Origin: Amblyornis subalaris
Taxonomy: Eukaryota > Chordata > Aves > Passeriformes > Ptilonorhynchidae
Assembly (NCBI GenBank): GCA_018881555.1
Contig: JACAXG010000053.1
Coordinates: 3,275,210-3,339,209, forward strand
Length of the DNA stretch: 64,000 bases
Reading direction: 5' to 3'
How positions within the stretch are numbered: the first letter of the stretch is position 1; every line of letters starts with the position of its first letter. Of this stretch, positions 1-14,894 are shown in pieces. The notes beneath the pieces were generated by a model. That model saw only the letters and a program-made list of their open reading frames with translations, did no database searches and was not told where the DNA came from. The translations under genes were made by a program, and so were the position numbers.

Positions 1-3000
1 TCTAATTAACCTATTTTCAAGGAGTTCTTTCTTTAGATCTTGGTTGTTTTTGTTTTTACCCCTCAGAAGCACTGCATCGTACTGATACCATAATAATAGT
101 CTGGCATTTGGCCAGACTTATCACCCTTTTTTAAAGTATCTGCCACAGTTGGTATTTTCCAGCGGTTCAGTACCACTGTGACTCAGATTTGCTGGAAGTT
201 CTCTTGCCAGCTTTGTGTGCCAGCTTCCTCAGGTTTCTGTGGTAGAGGTTCCCCAACACATCCGCACTAAATGCAGTGCGTGGACCTCGAAATTTTGCTT
301 CTTTTCAAGCTGATCATTTCTGTTTCCACACCTTCCTTTTAGCTAGGTGTCCTGCCTTATCAAAACATCCTCTGACTGAAAACCAAGGCAATATTTCTGG
401 TTGTTTACAGGAAATAGTCACCAGGCTCAATTAGAGACTGTCTTTGCTGAACACAGCATTTCCACCCTCCATTCTTAAAAAGTCACAGCATTCCAGGCCT
501 GTTGTGACTCCTTTTCTTTACATTGGCAATAGAAAGGTGAATAGTTCCTTATAAAAGGGAATACTGGATTTCTGAAGCTTTTGATTAGTGTTGCCTAGCT
601 ATAAGTATAAATAAATTCTCACAGAATATACACTGAGAAATAGTTGGATCAAATGGCTTGTTCAGCCACATCAAAACTCTGCCATGCCTTGTGTCAGGGG
701 ATCACGTACACTGCTCGATAGAGCAGAATTTGACATCTGAAAGATGCATTTTTAGTGGCACAGTGTTTGGGAAAGTTCAATTACAAACAGTGCTTTTCAA
801 GGATACAGCCACTCAGTGTAATGATTTCATCTGTTTCCTTGGGGGAATTATGTGCTGAATCCACACAGAGCATCTGATTGCATTTACCACCTGCAGGTGT
901 TTTTAAAGTCTTTTCCTGGGTTTAGGAACTTTAGAGCTTCACACATCCAATGGGTCTGATTATGGGTTTTAGAATGGGTAGTAAATNATTTCTCATGTAT
1001 GGGTATTATTTTACCAAAGTCTATCGATAAATCAGTTGACATATCNATTTTGTACATAGTTTGTTATAGGGCCCTACCAAGAGAGAAATATATTTGTACT
1101 GTGGATATATTATTAAAAAGAGAATGCTGAGTTCCTAAATGAGCCCAAATCCACTTTTTAAACAGAGTCTGTGGAACCAGCTGTATGGTAATAAACCTCT
1201 CTGCAGAATGTTTTGGGCTTTCTAAGAATTCCACAGCACATTTCGAAAGAGGTTTATTTTCACTTGTGCATCATGTCTGCTCACGTTTAAGTGAAGGAAG
1301 CTCTTTCCTTGGTACTACAAGATACATTTCCATCTGTTACTGTACACTCAAACCATTATATATTATGCAGTCAAGAAGCTGAGCTCCATTATAACGTTTT
1401 ANACTTTTACATTAGGCTATGGTCTTTGAGCACAAGTATTGCCTCAGTTTTAAGATCTGTGACTTAACTTGTTTACTTAGGTCTCTGATTAAACCACAAA
1501 TATTGTGAATACAACAAACTCTTACAGACTCCTTATGTTAATAATCATTAAGANGTCTTGTGTGCCCACAAAGACAAATACTTTAAGCCACTGATTAAAT
1601 CCCTGCAGGTGCTGTAGTTGAAACTTGTTTGTGGACTTCTGCAGAGCCTGTAGAAGCAGCTGAAGAGGCCTTCACAAGTAAAAAGGTGTACGCTTTAGAA
1701 CACTATCCTTCCTTTATTTTGACTTCTTCCAGATAGTATCCTTATGGTTGGGCAGACTGCAAAAGTGCAACCACAAAGCAGCACAGAAACATCTAGAAAC
1801 TCTGAACGCTACAGAACCTTTCTAGATCATCAGTCTGGCAGTATGTTTTAGACCCCTCTCGGGAGCTTCAAGTTCTGTAATCCTCCAAAGACAGAACAGG
1901 TCTCTCGTAAGGATGGCATTTAAGTGAGAGCTATTTTAGAAGAAATGCTTATAGACTCGAGCATTATGAAATACCACAGGAAAAGAATTGTGATGAGCAG
2001 TCTATATCCCCTTCAAGCTGTTCATTGTAAGAGAGGCACTAAAATAGCTGTGACTGTGGGTCATTCTGCTACTAAGCAAGGAACGTAATGCTTGACTTGC
2101 TAGATTCTGCAAATATGAATTCTCAAATTACCAAATCAGCTTTATTCCAATTTTCTAACAAGAGAAGTTTTGACAGAACACTTCTGCCCATCAGACTTTC
2201 AAAACATCTGTCATTTACAGCAGTGTCCTAGGTACTTCAGAAAACTTACAATTATTAAAGTTTTCTTTAATCGTGCTTTTTTAATGGATTACCTCATATA
2301 GCATATTTTTATTACTGATTGCATTACATATTGAAGATATTTGAGTGTTTCAATTAATTTTTTCTTCTCATTTAGGAGCCTGGCAAAGAGTAGAAGTGAG
2401 AAAAGTGGGTTTATGTGTCTCTCCCCTCTGTTACACAGACAGAGCCATGGGAAAACTGTACCTTGATATCCTTGGCATCCACCTGACTCCCATAAACTTG
2501 TTCCAGTCAACCAGTCTGGATTCAGTAAATCCCTATGCAAGCTTGCAACAAGTTGTTCTGACACTGGGGGTAAAAACCCCACTCTGAAATATGAATAGTA
2601 ATGAGAGTAGGTTCCTGCATATTCTGCCTGGGATTTTCCACATACATTAAGTCTCCTTTTCCCTCACATGTCTGTGTTCTCTCTCAGCTCTGTGTCACCT
2701 ATAAGGCTTCCCTTCTTAGATGAGACCATTAAAAAAACAGGGAAATTGGTTCCAGGTCCCTCTCCAAGTTCATCTCTAATTCTGCTTAATTGTATTAGTG
2801 TGTAAATTGGACCTGGTTTGTCTTACTGAGAGCAATGGTGAGCAGAATCCGCTAGGAGATATAATATCTGCTACATTAACAAGGAAACTGCTTTAACTGC
2901 TTCATGGCTACGTTAATTTTTTGTTTTCAAAACCTCGGCATACAAATCAGAGGGTGAGCCAATCCAGTCACAGGAACTGGACCTCAGCTTGGCTCCAGCT

Positions 3001-6000
3001 CATTTTTCTGCAGGTACCTCCAGGCCTGAAGGAGCAGATGCTGTGCCTGTGAAACAGAAGTGTCTCAAGTCCCATGCACCCANCCATGGGCACAGCCGGG
3101 TCCTGGCAGCTTTTTGCTGTCTTCTCCAAAACAGAGTTTAGAATCTGGCCTTGACAGCCTGACACAGCTCTTGAGTGAGACTGAGAACGACAAAATATAG
3201 ACATCTGCACAGGATTTTAACCACAAAAAGCAATTTAGAATGACCATGGAGAGAAAGATGACCCTTTAGGACATGATTGGTGTAATCTAAAAGATGTGGG
3301 AGTTGCTGACTGAAAACAGACCTTAGGATGGGCTGTGTTCAGATGTAAACAAAGCATTGTAGTTGTCTAAAGTTAGTGAAGATGAGTCCTCCTTCATTTC
3401 TTGTACTTTCATGAAAACCAGGAGCTGAACTGAGGAGACACATCCAAGCTGACTTTCCCACAGGTAGAAAAGTAGAAGCATAAGGTCAGCAGTCATCGAC
3501 TGATGAGCTGAAAGCCTGGATTACGGCCAAGGTTCACTACTACTTCTGCTACACAGTCTGAGTGTACATTTACAGTGACTGGCCTCAGTCTCACCAGGTA
3601 AACTTTTTTTTTTTTCAAGTCATATTGGGAATATAACACACTAATTACACTTCTTCCCTCAAATTATTCTCAGTAGCACTCAGACCTTTAATCATGATCT
3701 ATAAGATTTACTGGACCGTGAAATGCCTTCTATTTACTGAGCTGTGTCAAGCTATGTTTATTTTATATTTCCCAAGAGGTGTTCTGGTGGGCTATTATCT
3801 CCTNCTGTAGCAACAGATGATTTGTCCACTGCTTATTCCAGTTTCTGCAGTCCAATAGCCATGACCACATAAGCTAAGTAGTTTCAGAACAAAGTTAACT
3901 ATTAAAATGCAACTCATGTTATGTCATAAAGGTGTTATACAGATAAAGGGTTAGAATCTTGATTCTTTATTTCCACACAATATATCCCATATTTCTAAAA
4001 TTCTTGTTCTTGCCATGACCCAGCTTGGTGCATGGAACCAGTCTATATATGAGCCATAAAACATATTAATGTGTCTACGGAATAAGCAAGATATTCTTAC
4101 AACATTTTTTTTCCTCTCTAAGCAAAATAATCTCATGTATCTAAATAAATATCGTCCATGTAATAGAGACTGAATGAGAAAACTAAGTAACACTATATTT
4201 GGACAACATATTGCTATCAAATATATATAGTCAAGTTATTCAAAGTTCTTACCAACCCACTCTGTATTCAAAATTCATCAGTCTTCATGAGTAACAATTT
4301 TAATCCAAGTTTCCTCCAAAACTGAAATTACCTTAGATATTCACTTCAAGCTCTCGATTTGTCTGCTCACATACACGTGTGTTCCTCTTAAATGAGTTAT
4401 AATAAACAGATTTTCTCGAGCTGAAAGATGAAGTTGATGCAAGAGCTTCAGCAAGTCCTAGAACTTGCACAGTCCAACTTTTCCAAGAACCCACCAAGGC
4501 TTAACAGTAAGGGAAGAATACTGTGGGTTCAGCAAAACTTAAAGTCAAACATTTAGCTAAGCATTAGGGAAAAAAGTTTACAAGCAAAGAAAGGGACCTA
4601 TAAAAGCACTTTCACCTCTATTTAGCAGTACATTTTTTGTACTCTTGCTGGTGAGAAGCCATCAGAGAAAGAAAGACTCAGGTTACACCGTTTGACCTCT
4701 TTCTGGATGATGTCCTCAGTTTTACAACCCTTTTCTTTACCCTGAACTATTCAAATATCTTTGTGTTTAAAAACTAATTTCGAAATCTAAATGGCCCTGG
4801 AGTCCCCCAACAGTTTTACAGCTTCGTCTGCAATTTCTGTCCTTCTTATTATACTTATTCTGCTGGATAAATATAATATGAGGCTATTGCTAACATTATT
4901 AATCACTTGGGTGTCTCCAGAGTTTAAATCTAAGCTTTTCCCTCTCTATGCATACTCTTCCTTTCTGTTATCAACACGTCCTTCAGAACACTAAATGTGA
5001 TTCTTTTCACAAGCATATATTGTGAAGCTCAGCATCTCCAGTACTTTATCACTTTTCTGCAGTAGCTACACACTATACATGATGCACTTTGTGACATGGC
5101 ATTTTCTGCAGCCCCATTTCCAAACATGCACTGTAATTTTTAGGGGTCTGTTTTCGGACACGGTGAAGGGAATGAGCTATTCTGAGCTATTTGTTACTCA
5201 AACACTTAAGTTGTTTTTCCCCAACTGTTTGTTCCAAAGACTTTTTCAGAGTCCGCCTGAATTGTTTGATTGAAATGAAGTTATTTTTCCTCTGGATCAT
5301 ACAAAATAGATAGAAGATGTGATATATTGCAACACCTTGCAAAATAAATTGAATTTCATTCCTTTCACCCCCTATTTCTCCTTGTAATCTCATCACGGCC
5401 AACCATTATAGTAAAATTTTGTTTCATGGGAAATTAAGCATGATCTGTTTTACACAAAGAACAATCTGGGCTCAAGAACTTGAAAGCATTACCTGAATTC
5501 AGGAGTGGCTGAGTTTCTTTGATGGTTCATGTAGAAGTATGGAACTATTATTTTAAGTGTCCAATGGATTAAAATGCTTGTTTCACTGACATCTAAAGCT
5601 GTGATATTCAGAACGAGACGCTTTAAAGTGGTCCCAAAATCTGTTGCACATTTAGAAGGAATAAGTGAAGCAGTTAAGGAGAGACATAAATAAAGCCTTC
5701 ACAGAAATTTAAAAAATAAACTATGTCTTTTTTTTCTTTAATTTATAGAATTTCTGAAATTATCTAGTCAGTGTTCACCATTTTATATCTTAATATCTGG
5801 GTATACACTGAATGACAGTAGGGAATCATATAGTAATTGTGTAGTACATCACAACAATTAAATTACTAAGAAAAAAGTACCAATAAAAACAAGTGAAACG
5901 CAAGCAAGACATTATTATAATTCATGTGTTTATAAGCTTGTGCAGCCTAAAAAATCAGTTCATATCTTTTATCACGAAAAGCATCTCCTAATAGTGTTGG

Positions 6001-7710
6001 ATAAGACAGATCATACATAATTGTGAATCAACACCTCGGAATGAAAACCAGTAACTCCCAATTCTCCCCAGATTCTTGCTTCAGAGCTTGTAGGTCTCTC
6101 CAAAAGATTTCCAAAAGTTAAAAAAATCTAGGGAAAATTTAGCAACACTCTTTGTATATTTAAAATCAATCAATCTTGTCAGGATCCTTGACGGAATAAA
6201 ACCAGTAAACTCACCTTCCGACTGGTTAACATTCAGCTGATCAACTCCTGTTATTTTAACCAACTTCAAAAGGTGCTGCCCCTAAAAATGTCCATCTGTA
6301 AAAAAAAAAAAATATGTATTATGTGCGAGTTTCAGTAACAGCACAGTTCCAACATCTCTTGTTAGAATTTGATATGACAGGTTTCCAAAACCCAGCAGTA
6401 TCAAAGGTAAGGCAGAGAGTTAGGAAAGATAAGCGGAAGAATTGAGTGAATTGCACTACCATCTCATAATTCTGCTTCTATTTTGTCATCATTAGAGAGC
6501 ATTGGCCTACATGATTCACTGAAAAACATAAAAATGCTCTGAGCCTGGTTACTTGCCTGTCTTATTGAGGTACAGTCACTTCCCTAAAAAAAAGATGGTA
6601 ATGATCTCCATCTTGTGCCCTTTCTCCTTTTGTAACTACACCCTTGTAATATCTATTAAAATGTAGCACCTCTGGAACCTGTACTGCCAGGTCAAACACA
6701 TGGCAAATTTGTCAATCGTTGTGAACTGGGGAAGAAAGGGAAGGAAAGAGGACAACTGGAGACTAGCAGTGTAAATTCTGTTTTCCTTTAGGAGATGGAC
6801 TAGAAGTATCAGGAGAGAAGTTAAAAACAGATGTAGTNAAAGAAGACCCAATTTATCCAATAGTCTTTAATATTAGTAAGAAGATTGATTTTATGATTGT
6901 GCTGAAAGATCCTCATCTGTACTGAACCTGCTTCAGAAGTAAAAAGACTTTCTGGTTTTTTTCACTGTAACATATAATAGTACCTTGAAAAACAAGAAAA
7001 TGAAAAGGAATGGGGATTTTCTATTTCTTTCTGTTCTCCAGAGAGTTCAGTTAACACTTAAAACACCCCATAAAACAAACCCACCAACCCCCTCCAAAAA
7101 AAAAAATCACCTTGCCAAAGAAAGCACATGACCTAAAACACAGAACAGCAACATCCATAGTTGGTGATTTTTCCCATGCTCATAATCCTGATATAAGGTG
7201 GAATTTGTCCTCCTGTATTTTCTGGCTGCATTTTAGCTTTTCTTTTTAAAGATATTTAGATGAAAAACTCCTTTGAAATTACTCTCATTTGTATGCTTTG
7301 GCAACTGAAAGAAGCTGAAATCAAAGCATACAGGACAATCTCCAACTCAGCTTTCCAGAGAATGTTGTTAATAACTCATCAAGTATTTCGCTAGAAATAA
7401 AATAGATACATATAACAAATAGGAAGCCTGGGGCCAGACTTTGCATGTCTTGGTTTAAATTCTTTTCATAGCCTTATTCTGGGTTATGGAAAAAAAAAAT
7501 TATTTTCTTTTACCTTAAATGAGCTCATTGCTGCAACAAAACTTAAAAACGCTACCAACCCAATAATCCAAATTAAATTCAGAGTGCTATGTTCACCATC
7601 CAAAAGCTTCCACATGCCTAACAGTAAATCAGTGTAATCTGAATTTTAACTTGTGGCACCATTACAATAAGAAGAAGGGCTGCAAGGCCAGGTCCTTAAG
7701 TGCTACTATA
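1..7710. other. gene-free unique AT-rich sequence
   Basis: I see no gene, RNA gene or recognisable transposon here. Open frames are short (all under 100 codons), overlap on both strands and have no recognisable domain. The only simple-sequence features are a T12 run at 3604-3615, an A13 run at 6300-6312 and short A runs near 7096 and 7490. The composition is AT-rich and CpG-poor, as expected for vertebrate intergenic or intronic DNA. An unrecognised ancient repeat or a conserved regulatory element cannot be excluded by eye. Confidence 0.6.
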
Positions 7711-7920
7711 AAATCACTAAGACCAGACAAGACCTCTAAGATCACCAAGTCCAGCCATTAGCCTAACACTGCCAAATCTACCACTAAACCATGTCCCCAA
7801 GTGCCACATCTACACATTTTATAAATACCTTAAGGGATGGTGACTCTACCACTTCCCAGGGCAGCCCATTCCAATGGCTGGTAACTGTTTCTGTGAAGGA
7901 ATTTTTCCTAATATCCAAAC
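7711..7920 (-). mobile_element. CR1 LINE 3' fragment, 5'-truncated
   Basis: This is a degraded CR1 retrotransposon tail lying antisense. Read on the plus strand it carries the antisense landmarks 'GACCTCTAAGATCACCAAGT', 'ACTAAACCATGTCCCCAAGT', 'GGGATGGTGACTCTACCACT' and 'TTTTTCCTAATATCC' in the usual order. The terminal octamers are eroded: only 'AAATCACTAAGACCAG' remains before the first conserved block. It stops at the 'AATATCC' block, so only about 200 bp of the 3' end remains. It contains no coding capacity. The family assignment is firm; the exact subfamily is not. Confidence 0.88.
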
Positions 7921-8459
7921 AAAAAGAAAAAGAAAAATAGTTAAGGGATAAATGTGATTATTAGATAATTTTTAATGTGAAAAATCTTTGGTATACATAT
8001 CTCAGAAATGATATAAGAATTAATCTATTATGTTCATTCAGAAAAGGAATAGACAATCACCATTTTTTTCTCTATAGTTTCTTTCTACATAAAAAAGAAT
8101 TTGCTGTTTCATACACAGCAGGGGACCATTTCTATCCCTCAGGAAACATGAAAATGGATTCTCAGGTTATGTCTTTGAACTCAGCACTTAAGGTACAAAA
8201 TTCACACAAAACAAATCTTGAACTCAGACAAATATTTAAGAGGATTGCTTTCATATTAGAAGGCTGAGGCCTGACAGAGAAAGAGGTTTCCTTTTTAAGA
8301 GGGTAAAGAGAAAAGATGAAAGAGATTTACTTAGATATTCTAGACCTACATGAAATAATAAAAGAAGAGCCTCAACAATAGTACATGCCTGGAAAATCCA
8401 GATTATGTTATCAGCACTAGTAGCCATATTCCAAAGGCCTAAATTCCTCCCAAATCTTT

Positions 8460-8520
8460 CTGGGAGTCAGCGTTTCCAGCGTTTAGTAGTAGCTGCCTGC
8501 AGGTCTTCACAGACTCCCAG
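8460..8520. repeat. 9-bp inverted repeat with 43-nt spacer
   Basis: The arms CTGGGAGTC (8460-8468) and GACTCCCAG (8512-8520) are exact reverse complements. The spacer contains an SbfI-like palindrome CCTGCAGG and no further obvious pairing. A pair like this can arise by chance in 64 kb, so no function is implied. Confidence 0.45.
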
Positions 8521-11506
8521 CCAACAGCTGGTACCATGCCAAAAGGATCAGACAACCTGAAGACACCACAAGGTATCACAAAAGTTTTTGTGATGAAAGG
8601 CTGCTTTTAAAATAAGTAAATAATCAAACAAACAATTAAATAAATAATTATGCTGTGTTCTATGTTTTAATCAGTCTGTATTCTTCTGCTTTTCAGGGAT
8701 ATCAAGGAACCCTTGACAGCATAATGAGACAACTCACTATTGTCTTCTAGAGTTTGGAGACAGTCTGAAGCCATAGCTCAGATAAATTGTGACACACCCC
8801 AACACAATTTACTCTAAAATAATCTGCTTCCCTGAGAAGAATACTCTGTTGGGGACTGTAAACAAAATTTATTCAATTCAAAGTCTCAAGACTAGGGAAA
8901 AAAACTTGTATCATAGTTGCGCCTGTAGTGATAAAAATGAAATTAGACTTCATCTGAGCTAGTGAAGATGAGGGAAAAACCAGAGGGCACAGAAAAGGCT
9001 GCAGATGGCTCTACTATCACGAATGACAAGCTCAGCTGGCTTACATGAAAAGTAAAGTGCTAGTCTAAGGAGGATAGAAGAGGCAGGCTTCTAATGAACT
9101 TCCTGAGTTACCTCAGAATTGGCCTTTAGAAGGAGCAGGGAATGGAGTTAATTACTCGCCTTTTTCTTGGTCTCTTTTTTCCCCTATCCAAAATGCACCT
9201 GTGAAATAACAAACCTCCTGTGAAGTATAGAGTTGTGGCATATGTGCTCACAGACCATCAGTATGCTTTTAGCGTGCAAACTAATTCAAAACAGCTCCAG
9301 GCTTAAACAGGCCTCCTCTCAGCTCAGAAACAGAAGAGAAATCCCTTCTCAGTCTCATTTTGCAGACTGCTAAATAAGGAGAGCAGAACCAAACTCTCCC
9401 ATCTCCCCTCCTTATACTCAAGGCACCACAAGTCAATAGTTCTTGATGCTGCAATCTGAGCACCAAGAGTATGGATCATAAACATTACAGGAACAACTAA
9501 ACACGGCTTTGGAGGGGAAGGAAGGGGGAGCAGAATAAAGTTGACCCTCAGAAAGGTTTCTGGTACCCTGCTCCTGGCTGCAGAGATCCCCGGCCAGTGC
9601 AAAAGCANGGCAGGCAAACCCCAGCGAACACTTTATATGGTCTTACAACACATTCCTGTCTGAAGCAAGGGGGCCTATTTCATTTCATTTAGTTCTCTGG
9701 GCCTCCTTTAAGCAGAGACTGCTGCTTTTGCCAAACTGCTGAACTACAAAATGATTCTGCAATATCCACAAACAGGGGTCGGAATGAGGTGCTCCAGCTT
9801 ATTTTCACATGATGGGGCTTAAATACTGAGCATAAGTATTTAGAAGTCAAAGGCTGATACTAACTCTCTTCACTACATTTTTCCCTGCCGTATGTGGGAT
9901 TCCTGCATTGACATTGCCTTTTCGGGATTGAATTAGGAATTTAAATTGGACACACTTCAAAACAGGTGAAAATTGTGTTTGTAAAGAGACACTGGTAGCA
10001 TAATTAGGTTGTCTGCTGAGATCCAAGTTTATTTCCTTTTTTGTTCTAGAACTGACAATAGAAATAAATTGCATAAAAATTTATTTTCCCCATCTTAGAA
10101 AGGGAAAAAATATTAAGTGGCCCTAAAGTAAACTGTGTACATTACTTTACAAATATACTTAATCTTGTTAAAATAGATATGTGTTCTGTGCGCAAGGCTA
10201 CTTATCCTTTCAAATAAAGTTCTATTTTAGAGTTAAAAAATGTTGTGCAAGCTGTTCCTTGTCTATGTTCTTCTTGTAATTTTTAAAAATTTTCTTGTAA
10301 CAAAAGATCATTGACTTAAAAACAGCCACCACAGCACTCCAGTCCAAAAAACCCTCCAAAACCCCACTTTGGATGAGTTCTGATGTGCTACAGTTTTTCC
10401 ATTTAGATAGAATAATAAAGCATTTTTCTTTAATTTTGTTGAATAAACAAGATGCTACTGTTTTATGAGGTCATAATTTAACTTTTACATGTTTTCCAAC
10501 TAACAATTAAACAAAAGGACATGACCCAGAGACCAGCAGCTTGTGTTGACAGGAGCAGTCATGGGATAGCACNCAAATATTCTGCCAAGAGTTCCTTATA
10601 AGTTATGTGAGGAGAGAAAGAGAGACCTCACTCATATGTGCATGAAGCACTTTTTCCTTTGTTCTGCTTTTCTAAAACTGTTGTGGTTTCACAGGTTGCC
10701 TTTCACTCCTTTGAAAAACAAGATTAGTAACACAGCTTTTGGTAGTTTGCCCAAGCATTAAATCTGTTTCTTTGTTTTTCATGGAATTGGAAAGTCAGAT
10801 ATATTGCATTGAAAGAGTGAATGGATGAAGAATATTGGAGGAGGTGGAAAAAGAAAAGGCTTCTTTAGCTCTAAAACATACTGTGGAGAGGTCAGGAATG
10901 TATCAACCCCCTGCTTCATTACCCTGTTAGTTGACTTTGTCACTATATCAATGGAAGAGTCTCTCTTTTTATGTGAAGATGGGATAATTTTGGTAAAGCT
11001 GTCTCAAGAAACTTTAATTCTATTCAAAGGAAAGGCTGTATTAATGCATTAATTTCACATTAGGAAAAAAATCTCATTGCTAAGGTTACTGCTGTGTGTT
11101 AGGGGGGAAAAGCTGGAAGTGAGATCTGGAAGATGGGAATCTACCTTCTGACTTTGTTTTATGAAGCGTTTGGAGACATCTGCAGACTGTGGTGCCACAT
11201 CTGTGCAGCCAAATTTGTTATGAAATTTAGATTGTACCTATAGCTGAAAAGACTGACAGGTGATAATTAATCTCACAGTTCACTCAGTTCTGCTGTTTGA
11301 TTGTATTAATTACCAACCTTCTTGCAGAAATTTTGCGCTAGATTCTCTAGAAGAGCAAAATTATACAAATTATTAAATACACCAAACACCACACAATGTG
11401 CAGTACAGATACAAATACTCTCAGTTTATTCAGTTCCACTGGTTACATAGTACTTGATTACTCCAGTTCCATTTCTTTTGTAACTCTACTACATGGTTAC
11501 ATGTAG

Positions 11507-11525
11507 ACTAACTAACTAACTAACT
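11507..11525. repeat. (CTAA)n tetranucleotide microsatellite
   Basis: About five tandem copies of the tetranucleotide ACTA/CTAA run without interruption. This is a short simple repeat with no associated gene. It overlaps no recognisable transposon tail. Confidence 0.85.
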
Positions 11526-11987
11526 AGAGTTTAGTTCAGGATTCAGCAGAGNTGGTCCTAGTATGTGTCCCTGAAAGCACATCCAGCAGTCCCTCTTCTA
11601 GACAGTCTTCTACTGAAGCATGAAGGATACATATTTTAGAACTGTGAAAGCATTTCCACATGAAAGATTTTTCTTTTGAGGAGTGGGTGGGTAAAGCTTT
11701 GCAAAAGCAGAACACATTTTTATCAGAAACTTGCTCTAGTGCATTTTTCATTACTATTGCTGCAAACATCAGCAAAACAATCAGATAGCTATGATCTGAT
11801 TGAACAATCTTGGTAAATCCTGATATTTTTCCTCCTTTTCCCCCACTCTCATCCTTCTTCCCAAAAAAATCACTGCCATAGGTCAGAAGCACAGTTGTTT
11901 AGCACAGACATACGTTGTTCTTTGGTTTAAATTATTTGCAAATAAAATACTTGATTTGGAGGTAATTAAAATAGCCTTGTCCTGTGA

Positions 11988-12015
<28 letters not shown>
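11988..12015. repeat. (AC)n dinucleotide microsatellite
   Basis: An uninterrupted run of about 14 AC units, ending at a GAGCACG sequence. Such runs are typically length-polymorphic in vertebrates. The only nearby open frame reads the run as a His-Thr repeat, which argues that the frame is not a gene. Confidence 0.95.
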
Positions 12016-12018
<3 letters not shown>

Positions 12019-12601
12019 CACGAAGTCAGTAATTCCATTTTACACCATACGTCTGAGAACAGTCTTTTAATAAAAATAAATTTAATATGGCAAGTACTAT
12101 GGCCAAGAAGGGATTGTCATAGAGTAAAACTGCACAACAGTTTCAGGCAACTAGAAACTACCTGGCAGTAGTCTCACATGTGTACAATAAGCATATGTTT
12201 TAAGGGTAAGTTTAGTGGAACAATACAGTTTCAGCAGCTTCTAGAGTATTACAGTAAAGAGTACAGTTTGGAATTCCCTCGAGTTGCTTGGGTAAAGTTA
12301 AAGAGCAGCAGTGCAGGGGTTTCGGCACGATTCTGTATGACCTCACACATTTAGAGTGCTGTGTTAACAGGATCAGCATCACACACAATGGGTGTCTCAA
12401 AAAAGGCTCAGTGCCAGGTACCTCATGCCTTTGAGTCTCTGCCTTGTGCTCCTTCCCAAGTACCCCTGACACCCTTTGCATTTAAGGCAGAAATGAGAGG
12501 TTAAAGCCATAGAAATCTTTCAGGGAGTGATACATTTGTAGAGCCCTCACAGCAAGAGCTGAGCAGGTAATCCAGGTAATCCACCAACAGGAGCCCTTAG
12601 G

Positions 12602-12637
12602 TTATATATATATTATATATATATCTGTATATATAAT
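12602..12637. repeat. (TA)n microsatellite, interrupted
   Basis: Alternating T/A runs are broken by a TATT and by a CTG within about 36 bp. The tract is self-complementary and could extrude as a cruciform, which is a general property of AT alternation. No gene is associated. Confidence 0.9.
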
Positions 12638-14894
12638 ACTTTCATTAAGTTATTATTGTAACAGGATTATAGACTGGTATAACATAAAATAGCAACAACT
12701 TGAGTTCTGTGGAGCATATTCAGTTAAGGTGATCCTATGTCTGTTTTATTTGGTTTATTAATGAGCCTATTCATAACCCGTATGAATAGCAAGAAGCAAT
12801 TGTTAATAATGTAGGTTAATTGGATCCTACTTTTATCCAAATAGCCTTTGGAAAGGACTGCAGTTAACTCTCCATCTGCAAAAATTGTGACATGCCAGAA
12901 TTATTCAGACAGTTCAGAGAAATGAATAATCCAGATACTGAATTTCTTCAAAGGATCTAAAATTTTTAGTAATTTAAATTAAGACTGATGAATAAAATTT
13001 CAGGTGTTGAGAAAATTATTTTCTTACACAAAGAGTGAGTTTAAATGATCTGCTGGATTTCTGCATAGATTTAAGTGAAAATATATTTAAATTAAAATTT
13101 TAATGACATTTCCGTAAAAAATTAGATGAGTTTAAAAATACATGCAATGTGAATACAAACAGATTGAGGGGTGAACTCAGAACAATTTACTTGCATTGGT
13201 AGTCTCTCATAACATTTTACATTCTCACATTTGCCTACCTTCAACTTTCATGTCTTTTGCTATGAACTTTGCAGAATATAGCAGATGTGTNCTCATAAAT
13301 AATTACTACGGAGAAAAGAGCAAAGTAATCTGAGTCTTTATGCAGTTCATCTATTTCTTCTTTAGGCATTAGTTCACCATGGAGAAGTGGAAAATAAAAA
13401 CCTGTTTAAAAAATAATAAATCAATGTTATGCACACCCAGATTTCTCGAGGAAAGGCAGCATGCAGCTGACTTGACTCAAGATGAAGGGATGATATTAAA
13501 AATCTTCAGTGGCCCTGAGTTCAGTAAGAGCTGATCAGCCTACAGAAAGACCCCGAACAAAATGAAACTATAAATTGGTCCTTAAAACTTAACTATGCTC
13601 CGTGCTGTCCTCTCTAGCTAAAAAAAGATTGTGCAGATGTGCCCATGGTACAGGTGTGTGTTTGTAGGCAAGATAGAGTCTTACTGGCAGGACTTTATTC
13701 TAAAGTGTCACCAACTGAAAGAGCTGCAGAATGCCCCAAAACACAGTCAAAATTATAATATTTACTGATGGAGATCCATTTAAAAAAAATTAAAATCTGT
13801 GGCTTCAATGCAATTGAAGATATGTCCCAGAATTCTGGCTAATTATTAAGACTGACTTTGAAACAGGAACTGACTCAGAAGGGCATGAGAAATTCTAGCA
13901 AAACACCTGCATTTAACCTTAAACCTGAAATAACAGACTGTGTGAAATGTAAATATGAACTTCAAATTCTACTCTCAGTGTGGGTCTCCCCTAAAACATA
14001 CCACCAGAAGCAACAAGGTTTTTATCCACATACCTACATGGAGACCAATTCAGTACCAAGATTATGACTCAGCAGACTCCAAAGTCTTGCTATTTTCTGA
14101 AACTTTTAGACACATTTCCTCCTCTTGTAAGAAAGGGAAGACAAAAATGATTTTATTTTTCTCTAATTTATATATATATGGATTAGTGAAACAAAAGCAC
14201 AGGAAAACAAAGTATATCTACATGATTAGCTGAATAGGATTGTTCATTTGAAGAGCACAAATCAATACAGGGGTCAGGAAGCAAATGTTAATTCTGCTTT
14301 ATATGCTTGTCTGAACCTGCTCCACAGTGTTATAGAGTGTTAAAACACTAAGAGATAAGGTTATACATTTCCCTTAAGGCTGTTTGAAGCTGACCCACTT
14401 CTGGGATAAGGAAATTCAGNTCTATTTTGCTGCAAGATTTTCTTAATCCATATCTACATCTTGAGACACGACGCCCAGTGCTCCATCCCAGCCTTTATCT
14501 GCTTTTGGTGTTCAGATTAAATTCCATGGGGCAAAGCTGAGACTCTCTCCCAGTTCTCCCTCTGGAAAAGCCTATTATTTTTGCTTCACAGAAGCATCCA
14601 TTGAATGGGCTTTTTTGATACCTTTTTTAGATTTATTTATAAAAAATCCAGGATCCCACACCATCTTTATGGCCCATGGACTGTTTTCAGTTCCTTTGCT
14701 GCAGTGCTTGTGTCGAGGTAACAACTGCCCAGGGAAAAACTGGTAAAGGGCAACTGATGGGGACAGGAAAGTGTTAAAAAAAACCCCAAAACGAAATTTA
14801 AAAACCACAAAAACCCAACACCACCATACCCACATGCAAACACAAGCAGTAACAGGCTCTCTCAAAATGAGCAAGAGCAATTATCTGTCCTGAC

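Noticed and set aside
11536..11892. 118-codon minus-strand open frame
   Set aside because: No recognisable domain, an N within it, and it ends in a region of short repeats. Treated as a chance opening.
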